12,800 nt of DNA from Bacillota bacterium (lineage in GTDB: Bacteria; Bacillota; Clostridia; Christensenellales; Aristaeellaceae), in contig JAEXCG010000010.1 in the NCBI GenBank assembly GCA_023402355.1, positions 1 through 12,800 of the forward strand. The letters run 5' to 3'. The notes under the pieces are model-generated. The model was not told where the DNA came from. It made no database searches and saw only the letters and a program-made list of their open reading frames with translations. Shown here piece after piece: positions 1 to 5,086 of this stretch. The position numbers were made by a program, and so were the translations under genes. Each line of letters opens with the position of its first letter. The stretch's first letter is position 1.

Positions 1-505
1 TCTTGCGCTGAAAGTCCATGACCGCCTGGGCGGTGAGGCTGCCGTAGTTGCCGGTGACGCTGCCCTTGTAGTACCCCATATCCTTGAGCTTCGTCTGAAG
101 CTGCCGCACGTCGTCGCCCTTGCTGCCTTCCTTGAGCAGGCCGGACGACGCGCTGGAGGAGGAAGAGGAAGACGAAGAAGACGAGGAAGATGAAGAGGAG
201 GTCTTGCCCTCGAAGAGCATTTCCTGCGTGGACTGCCCGGCGATGCCGTCCGCGTCGAGCCCCTTGTCCTTCTGAAAGGCGATGACGGCCGACTCGGTCA
301 TCTCCCCGTAGTGCCCGGAAATGCGGCCCGTATAGTACCCCAAATCCTTGAGGCGCTGCTGCAGGTCCGATACGTCCGTGCTTTCATTGCCCAGCCTCAA
401 ATTTTTATAGTCCTTGGCCAGCGCGCCGCAGGGCGCCAGAAGCATTGCCGCGCAAACGCCGGCCGCACAGGCGCGGCGCAGCGAAAAAAGCATAGTTTGC
501 TTCAA
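1..505 (-). CDS. Secreted protein with tandem peptidoglycan-binding (PG_binding_1) domains, 3' end outside window
   Basis: Partial gene: 168 codons are visible and the C-terminus lies beyond base 1. Residues 1-30 form a signal peptide (KQT, a basic RR, a hydrophobic run, cleavage after A-L-A). Residues 36-98 are one PG_binding_1 repeat (LGYYTGRISGHYG, then AVIAFQ and GLDADGIAG). Residues 102-122 are a serine linker. From residue 127 a second repeat begins (MGYYKGSVTGNYG, AVMDFQ) and is cut by the window edge. Such domains anchor proteins to the wall; a catalytic domain may follow outside the window. Start choice: AGGAG at 514-518 lies 8 bases from TTG 505 but only 2 bases from the in-frame ATG at 511, so I prefer TTG. 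The ATG adds two residues and cannot be excluded. The gene is transcribed divergently from the tRNA. Confidence 0.85.
   Translation of the reverse strand, partial: MKQTMLFSLRRACAAGVCAAMLLAPCGALAKDYKNLRLGNESTDVSDLQQRLKDLGYYTGRISGHYGEMTESAVIAFQKDKGLDADGIAGQSTQEMLFEGKTSSSSSSSSSSSSSSSSASSGLLKEGSKGDDVRQLQTKLKDMGYYKGSVTGNYGSLTAQAVMDFQRK
152..199 (-). repeat. Poly-serine codon tract (16 consecutive Ser)
   Basis: Read on the minus strand this is fifteen TCN codons and one AGC, giving sixteen serines between the two peptidoglycan-binding repeats. TCC, TCT, TCG and TCA are all used, so this is not a simple trinucleotide run. On the plus strand it appears as a purine-rich GAGGAAGA-like stretch. It is probably a flexible linker. 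Confidence 0.9.
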
Positions 506-536
506 GTCCATCTCTCCTTTGCATAACTCTGTGACT

Positions 537-565
537 ATTTTATGACATCTGTTTTCGGATGTCAA
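537..565 (-). promoter_or_regulatory. Sigma-A promoter of the peptidoglycan-binding gene
   Basis: On the minus strand TTGACA (565-560) is separated by 17 bases from TAAAAT (542-537). That is 6/6 and 5/6 matches to the consensus at ideal spacing. Transcription would start near 530, leaving a leader of about 25 bases before the TTG start at 505. Confidence 0.8.
543..564. promoter_or_regulatory. Candidate operator: TGACATC-N8-GATGTCA palindrome
   Basis: A perfect 7-bp inverted repeat (543-549 and 558-564, 8-base centre) fills the spacer of the minus-strand promoter and overlaps its -35 box. Its placement suits a dimeric repressor. No T-run follows, so a terminator is unlikely. The binding protein is unknown. 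Confidence 0.5.
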
Positions 566-590
566 TGAAGAATTTAACAAAATCGAAATA

Positions 591-641
591 TTTTTGAAAT
601 AAATACGATATAAACTGGAAAATCAAAATATATTTCAAAAA
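591..641. repeat. 11-bp inverted repeat in AT-rich divergent spacer
   Basis: TTTTTGAAATA (591-601) and TATTTCAAAAA (631-641) are exact reverse complements around a 29-base centre. They lie between the -35 boxes of the two divergent promoters. The stretch 566-655 is very AT-rich and could act as an UP element for the tRNA promoter or as a binding site. In such AT-rich DNA part of the symmetry may be chance. Confidence 0.4.
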
Positions 642-655
642 ATGAGCTTTTTCGC

Positions 656-684
656 TTGACAGGATCGGGGATAGCGTATATAAT
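656..684 (+). promoter_or_regulatory. Consensus sigma-A promoter of tRNA-Lys
   Basis: TTGACA (656-661), a 17-base spacer and TATAAT (679-684) match the consensus at every position. The expected start near 691 lies about 30 bases before the mature tRNA. The AT-rich DNA upstream fits a strong stable-RNA promoter. Confidence 0.9.
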
Positions 685-719
685 ATTTTCCGTTGCCAAG
701 CGATGCGCTTGCACGATAT

Positions 720-795
720 GCGCCATTAGCTCAGTTGGTAGAGCACCTGACTCTTAATCAGGGTGTCCCGGGTTCGAGTCCCTGATGGCGCACCA
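720..795 (+). tRNA. trnK: tRNA-Lys (anticodon CTT), CCA encoded
   Basis: The 76-base cloverleaf is complete. The acceptor stem GCGCCAT (720-726) pairs with ATGGCGC (785-791), followed by discriminator A and an encoded CCA (793-795). The anticodon arm CCTGA/TCAGG (746-750, 758-762) encloses CT-CTT-AA with anticodon 753-755, which reads AAG lysine codons. The T-arm carries GGTTCGAGTC. It appears to be a single-gene transcript from the promoter at 656-684. Confidence 0.97.
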
Positions 796-845
796 AGATT
801 TGATTCATCCGAATCCATCAAAACGGTTCCGAGCGGAAGACCTTC

Positions 846-871
846 ACGGTCCAGCCGCCCGGGGCCGTTTT
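846..871 (+). terminator. Possible terminator of the tRNA-Lys transcript
   Basis: ACGGTCC (846-852) can pair with GGGCCGT (862-868), with one G-U pair and a 9-base loop, and is followed by four Ts (868-871). It lies about 50 bases after the tRNA. The short T-run makes it a moderate candidate. Confidence 0.4.
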
Positions 872-1054
872 GTCGTCCCTATGCGGAGCGCCGCAGGGGG
901 CAGGGAGCGGAGGCAAGAAGTCAATTCCATATTTTACAATGCGCCGCCGCGCAGGAAAAATCGCGCAAGGCCCGAAATGGGTATCCATGGAGAAGAACGC
1001 GCAGCCTGTGGCCGTTTAAGGCGCGGGGATGACAAATGGGGAGGGCAAGACGAG
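872..1054 (+). other. Leader region of the membrane protein / double GntR pair
   Basis: No gene is supported here. The reading frame that stays open from 785 begins inside the tRNA and encodes a charged, low-quality peptide. A TACAAT at 935-940 could be a -10 box about 115 bases before the next start, but no convincing -35 accompanies it. GGGAGGG at 1039-1045 is the likely ribosome site, 9 bases before ATG 1055. Confidence 0.3.
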
Positions 1055-1522
1055 ATGGCGGTAAAATTGCGGGATGTTTCATCGCGGCTGTTTAGACAGT
1101 TGATCGTCTTTCTGATGTTCAATTTTCCGCTGAACTTTGCTATGCGCTATTTGCGCTTCATGGGCGAAAAGGGCGATGACATGGCGTGGCTTATTGCGAT
1201 GTTCTGGCTCTGCTTTCGCGTCCCGGTCACCCTGCTTTTTTTGATTTGGCTGTGCTCGAAGGACTGGCTGTCAAAGCAGGATAAAACGTCGACCTGGGGG
1301 CTGATCCTTTCTTTCGGGGTTAGCTGGGCCTGCAACTCGTTTTTTGACGCGCGTTACTTGACGTCGCTTTTATCTGCGGCCGTCTGGTTTGCCTTATGTC
1401 TTGCCTACGACGTCTGGATCATCCATCTGAAAGGTCAGGCGCGCCTGGGAAAACTGCCGGAATCGCGCGAGGCCGGAAGCTGGCGCGGCAAAAAGAATCA
1501 TGGTATAATGAAAGCCGATTGA
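1055..1522 (+). CDS. Four-helix integral membrane protein, function unknown
   Basis: A 155-residue protein I do not recognise. Four hydrophobic segments stand out at about residues 12-30, 43-68, 79-97 and 101-123. Charged turns separate them (RYLRFMGEKGDD between 1 and 2; KDWLSKQDK between 2 and 3). The C-terminal tail of about 30 residues is basic and polar, so probably cytoplasmic. The frame is open upstream to 785, but that reaches into the tRNA. ATG 1055 is preferred because GGGAGGG lies 9 bases before it and the hydrophobic sequence starts just after it. Only 9 bases separate its stop from the double GntR gene, so the two are probably co-transcribed. The membrane protein could be a target or partner of that regulator, which is inference. 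No enzyme or transporter motif is visible. Confidence 0.65.
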   Translation: MAVKLRDVSSRLFRQLIVFLMFNFPLNFAMRYLRFMGEKGDDMAWLIAMFWLCFRVPVTLLFLIWLCSKDWLSKQDKTSTWGLILSFGVSWACNSFFDARYLTSLLSAAVWFALCLAYDVWIIHLKGQARLGKLPESREAGSWRGKKNHGIMKAD

Positions 1523-1531
1523 GGTGAAGCC

Positions 1532-2917
1532 ATGAAAGCCGAATTTGGTCTGTATACCATCATCTATGAATTTTATGAGGCCAGGATTCTCTGCGGGTAT
1601 TATCACTTTGGCGACCCGCTCCCGTCGCTTCCGCAAATCGGCGCGACGTTTCACGTGGCCCCGTCGACCGCGCGAACCGCTCTGGCGCTGCTGGAGGAAA
1701 AGGGATACGTCGCGGTCGATGCGAGAAAGGTGGCGAAGGTCGTCTATCGGGCGGAGGCTTCGGTCTACCGAAAGAACACCGCGATGATGCTCGCCCCCCG
1801 CTGGCAAGAAATTTTGGAGCTCGAACGGGCGGGCTATCTCCTCCTGAAGCCCTGCTGGGAGGCGGGTCTGAAGGGTTGGACGCAGGACGAGTGGGAGGCG
1901 TTTTTAGAGGACCTGACAAAGCGCCGGTCCGACCTCGCGACGGTCTGGATTCATTTTTTCCTCACGGGGCTCAGCAAGCTCCACAATCAGCTCATCTTAA
2001 ACCTCTATTGGGAGGTGGTCAACTTCTTCCGCTTCCCCTATCTGGTCGAACGGCGGCCGGTCGAGCGGGACCTGGCGGGAATGACGCAGGAAGCCTTCTT
2101 TTCTCAGGTGCTGGTTTCTTCCTATGAACAGGTCGCCGAGGAGATTGCTTCATTTTTGAAAGAGGAGCAGGCTAAGAACGCGCCGGCGTCCGTGGAGCCC
2201 CTCGCCTTTACCTGGCGCATCCACCGCCAGAGGCCGCAGATGCGCTATACGCTCGCCTCCACGATCATACGCGAGGTCATGTACGGCAAGTATCCGGTTG
2301 GCGACGCCCTGCCGAGCTTATCCCGGCTGGCGGAGCGGTACGGCGTCTCCATGAACACGGCGCGGCGTGCGTTGGGGCTGCTGAGCACGCTGGGCGTCAT
2401 CGAAACCCGGCAGGGCAAGAAGTCCTACATCCGCATGGAGCCCGCCGGCTTTGACATTCGCCATCCGGAGATCCGGGAGGGCCTGCGGCTCTACCTGGAA
2501 GCCCTCGATTTCTTGCTTCTGACCATCGAACCGGTGACCCGTTATACGCTCGACGCGATCGGGCCCGATGGGCGGGCGGAACTGCTGCGGGGCATCGCCG
2601 CGCTCCGGCGCGACGCGCAGGAGCACGGCTGCTACGAAATCTGTTTTGCGCCGATTGCGCAGCATTGCCCGCTGAGCATGGTTCGGGAATGCTACGCAAG
2701 GCTGCTGGAGCTGCTGACCTGGGGGTATCCCCTCGCCCTTTCCCGGCTGAAGGGGGCGATCCTGCGCGACGAATACGCCGCCTTTCTGGCGGACGCCGAA
2801 GAAAAGCTCATGCAGGGCGACGCGGACGGCTATGCCGCCGCATGGAAAGCCCTGATCGAACGGGATTTGCGAAACGCCCGTGCCTTTATTCAGGAAGAAG
2901 GAGCCGAGCCGCAATAG
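1532..2917 (+). CDS. Tandem double GntR-type transcriptional regulator
   Basis: The 461-residue protein holds two GntR-like winged-helix domains in one chain. The first spans about residues 1-75 (core GDPLPSLPQIGATFHVAPST, then AR.AL.LLEEKGY). The second spans about 235-300 (GDALPSLSRLAERYGVSMNT, then ARRALGLLSTLGV). Each is followed by an all-helical segment of roughly 150 residues (about 78-230 and 300-461), suggesting duplication of a whole DNA-binding plus effector unit. Typical GntR regulators are about 230-250 residues with one winged helix, so this is about twice the usual length. The effector segments match no GntR subfamily I can name with confidence; no aminotransferase fold is evident. 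GAGGTGA precedes ATG 1532. A TATAAT at 1504-1509 sits just upstream without a good -35. A strong terminator follows at 2937-2965. DNA binding is a confident call; targets are unknown. Confidence 0.85.
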   Translation: MKAEFGLYTIIYEFYEARILCGYYHFGDPLPSLPQIGATFHVAPSTARTALALLEEKGYVAVDARKVAKVVYRAEASVYRKNTAMMLAPRWQEILELERAGYLLLKPCWEAGLKGWTQDEWEAFLEDLTKRRSDLATVWIHFFLTGLSKLHNQLILNLYWEVVNFFRFPYLVERRPVERDLAGMTQEAFFSQVLVSSYEQVAEEIASFLKEEQAKNAPASVEPLAFTWRIHRQRPQMRYTLASTIIREVMYGKYPVGDALPSLSRLAERYGVSMNTARRALGLLSTLGVIETRQGKKSYIRMEPAGFDIRHPEIREGLRLYLEALDFLLLTIEPVTRYTLDAIGPDGRAELLRGIAALRRDAQEHGCYEICFAPIAQHCPLSMVRECYARLLELLTWGYPLALSRLKGAILRDEYAAFLADAEEKLMQGDADGYAAAWKALIERDLRNARAFIQEEGAEPQ

Positions 2918-2936
2918 GCGCGGCCCCGCCGCGACG

Positions 2937-2965
2937 AGCCCGAATTTTCGGGCTTTTTTCTTTTT
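2937..2965 (+). terminator. Rho-independent terminator after the double GntR gene
   Basis: AGCCCGAA (2937-2944) pairs with TTCGGGCT (2947-2954) around a very small loop. It is followed by T-rich sequence: six Ts (2954-2959), a C, then five Ts (2961-2965). It separates the regulator from the sensor operon downstream. Confidence 0.9.
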
Positions 2966-3004
2966 CGATCCGGGTCTATTGGGCCGCCTTAGCCTCAATT
3001 CTAC

Positions 3005-3033
3005 TTGCGAAGGCCGGGATGTTTTGCTATAAT
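3005..3033 (+). promoter_or_regulatory. Promoter of the lipoprotein-hybrid kinase operon
   Basis: TTGCGA (3005-3010, 4/6), a 17-base spacer and a perfect TATAAT (3028-3033). The start would fall near 3040, giving a leader of about 93 bases before GTG 3133. No operator-like palindrome is obvious around it. Confidence 0.7.
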
Positions 3034-3118
3034 GCATCTGAAATGTATATGGACAAAGTTTCTCTGCGGGATTTCCGCGTCGGCCGATGCCTGCGGGAAG
3101 AACAGAAGAGATGCAGCG

Positions 3119-3126
3119 AAGGAGGG
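3119..3126 (+). promoter_or_regulatory. Ribosome binding site that decides GTG start 3133
   Basis: AAGGAGGG lies 6 bases before GTG 3133. The frame is open far upstream (to 2665, and an in-frame ATG at 3043), but those starts lack a ribosome site and would bury the lipoprotein signal. The ATG at 3043 is almost at the predicted transcription start. Confidence 0.8.
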
Positions 3127-3132
3127 ATTGCC

Positions 3133-5085
3133 GTGAAGCGCAGAGGAGCGCTCTGCCTGGGCCTCGCCCTGACCGCCTGTCTGGGGATTAGCGGATGCCG
3201 GCAAACGGCTGTGGTGGATCAAAGCACCCGGAAGACGACGGTGACGATGATGTATCCCATCGTCCTGGATCGCTTTGAGGCGCTGGTCGAGGAAACCTAC
3301 CCGGATATCGACCTCCAGGTGGAGCCCACCACCACGGCAACGCTCAACGGAGACAGCGAGCGCCGCCTGCGCAACGGCCACGGCACGGATCTGGTGGTCA
3401 CCACCCTCCCCACCGGGGACGTGAAGGACTACATGATGGACCTGAGCACGACGGAGTTCGCCGCAAACTATCAGTCTACGGTCATGACCCCGATTTTGCG
3501 CGAAGGGAAGACGCTCTATTTGCCCTTGCCCGGGCAATATGCCGGATATATCCTCAACAAGACGCTCGCACGGCAGCTCAGCGACGACCTTCCTTCCACC
3601 AACTCCGAACTGCTGGCGCTCTTCGACGCGGGCAGGGAACGGGGAATCGGGATCGGGCAGGATGGAACGATGGTCGGAATCGAGGTCGTGAGCACATCCG
3701 CCATCGGCTCGTACATCATCGGCAGGCAGGTGCCGGATTTTCTGGGGCTGGTGGACGGAATCCGGTGGATGGACGGCTTTGAAAGCGGAACCGCCTTCTT
3801 CAGCGGGGTCTGGAACGACTGCTTGGATACGCTTTTGACCTACGTGGAAAGGGGCTATCTGAACGCGCAGACCTTAGCCCTGGACAAGACCAACGCGCTC
3901 CCCACGCGGGAGCGCATGCTGGACGGATCGCTGCTGCTTTGCTACGGAAACGTGCGACTGCTCAACCAGCTACGCGGCGCGACGGAGCAGTATGAGTTCG
4001 ACATGCTGCCGTTTTTGAGCGATCATGGAAACGGCGTGTGGGCGACCTCGACGCCGGACGGCTACATCGGCATCAACGCCGCGCTCGGCGAGGCGGGCGA
4101 GGAGGACGAGCTGGATGCCTGCCGGCGCATCCTGACCCTGCTTTCGACGCAGGAGGGGCAGGACGCCTGGATCGCGGACACACAGGCCACCAACTCCTAC
4201 CTGACCGAGTATAAGGACGAGAAAGACGACATCCCCGACGGGCTGAAGGAATGCGTGGCGGGCGGCTACGTCTACGACCTGCGCATCCCCTCCAACGTCA
4301 TCCGGTACTTCGGGCAGAACATGATCTCCGTCCTGAACGGAAAGATGGAGATGGAAGACGCTTTGGCGGCGGTGGACGAGTATTGCCGCAACGGCTCGGA
4401 GGCCGTGGACTACGACCAGTCGGTGGTGGGCGGCGTGGCCGAGGACCTGCTCTATGAAAATTACAACACCCGACTGGAAGAGACGGCCCTCGGCAATCTG
4501 GTCGCGGACGCGGTGAGGGAGTATACCGGCGCGGACATCGCCGTGGTGAACGGCGGAGGCATCCGCGCGAGCCTCTACCAGGGCGATGTGCTGGGCGCCG
4601 ACCTGAGCGCGGTCTGCCCCTACGCCAACACGATCGTGCTGGTGGAGGCCAAGGGAAGCGTCGTCGTCGGCATGCTGGAAAACGGGGTTTCGCTGACCCT
4701 TCGGGACAACGCGGTGCCCGCAGGCCGGTTTTTACAGGTTTCCGGCCTCCGCTATGCCTATAAGCCGCAGACGAACGACAGCCCGGCCAAGCTCGTATCC
4801 GTAAGCCTGCCGGACGGCACGCCTCTGGACCCGGACGCCCGCTACACCCTTGCCGTCAACAACTATATGGCGGGCGCCAGCGGTTACCTGAACAACAACG
4901 GCGACGGCTACACCATGCTGAACCTGCTCAGCGACGATACCCCGAAGGCGGAGGACGCGACGCTGCTGAAGGATACGGGGGCGACCTACGCGGACGCGCT
5001 CAAAGCCTACTTTTACGAACATCGGAATGAAACGATCACCGCCAGACTGGAAGGGCGGATTCGCGTTGTAAGCGAGGAAGAATGA
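3133..5085 (+). CDS. Lipoprotein fusing a solute-binding domain to a 5'-nucleotidase C-terminal domain
   Basis: A 650-residue exported lipoprotein. Residues 1-22 are a type II signal (KRR, hydrophobic core, lipobox I-S-G-C with Cys22). Residues about 35-425 resemble a family 1 extracellular solute-binding protein (FEALVEETYPDIDLQVEP, GTDLVVTTLP, then GYIGIN and ILTLLSTQEGQDAW). Residues about 429-640 match the 5'-nucleotidase C-terminal domain (PF02872-type): EETALGNLVADAV, NGGGIR (473-478), PYAN (Y497), NNYMAG (Y578), NGDGY (589-593). In E. coli UshA this domain binds the substrate base between two phenylalanines; Y497 and Y578 appear to occupy those places. The N-terminal metallophosphatase domain is absent and I see no GNHE-type motif, so it is probably not a nucleotidase. 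One base separates it from the hybrid kinase. I infer a ligand-binding sensor partner, perhaps for nucleotides or nucleosides. Start GTG is set by AAGGAGGG and the lipobox. Confidence 0.85.
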   Translation: MKRRGALCLGLALTACLGISGCRQTAVVDQSTRKTTVTMMYPIVLDRFEALVEETYPDIDLQVEPTTTATLNGDSERRLRNGHGTDLVVTTLPTGDVKDYMMDLSTTEFAANYQSTVMTPILREGKTLYLPLPGQYAGYILNKTLARQLSDDLPSTNSELLALFDAGRERGIGIGQDGTMVGIEVVSTSAIGSYIIGRQVPDFLGLVDGIRWMDGFESGTAFFSGVWNDCLDTLLTYVERGYLNAQTLALDKTNALPTRERMLDGSLLLCYGNVRLLNQLRGATEQYEFDMLPFLSDHGNGVWATSTPDGYIGINAALGEAGEEDELDACRRILTLLSTQEGQDAWIADTQATNSYLTEYKDEKDDIPDGLKECVAGGYVYDLRIPSNVIRYFGQNMISVLNGKMEMEDALAAVDEYCRNGSEAVDYDQSVVGGVAEDLLYENYNTRLEETALGNLVADAVREYTGADIAVVNGGGIRASLYQGDVLGADLSAVCPYANTIVLVEAKGSVVVGMLENGVSLTLRDNAVPAGRFLQVSGLRYAYKPQTNDSPAKLVSVSLPDGTPLDPDARYTLAVNNYMAGASGYLNNNGDGYTMLNLLSDDTPKAEDATLLKDTGATYADALKAYFYEHRNETITARLEGRIRVVSEEE

Positions 5086-5086
5086 C

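Noticed and set aside
720..795. tRNA-Lys as an integration site of a mobile element
   Set aside because: No integrase gene and no repeat of the tRNA 3' end were seen in the window.
785..1054. N-terminal extension of the membrane protein frame back to 785
   Set aside because: It begins inside the mature tRNA-Lys, encodes a charged peptide unlike a membrane protein start, and ATG 1055 has its own ribosome site.
2665..3132. Upstream extension of the lipoprotein frame
   Set aside because: It overlaps the GntR gene, runs through a strong terminator and the operon promoter, and would hide the lipobox signal peptide.
3133..5085. Calling the lipoprotein an active 5'-nucleotidase
   Set aside because: The metallophosphatase domain and its metal motifs (such as GNHE) are not visible; only the C-terminal domain is present.
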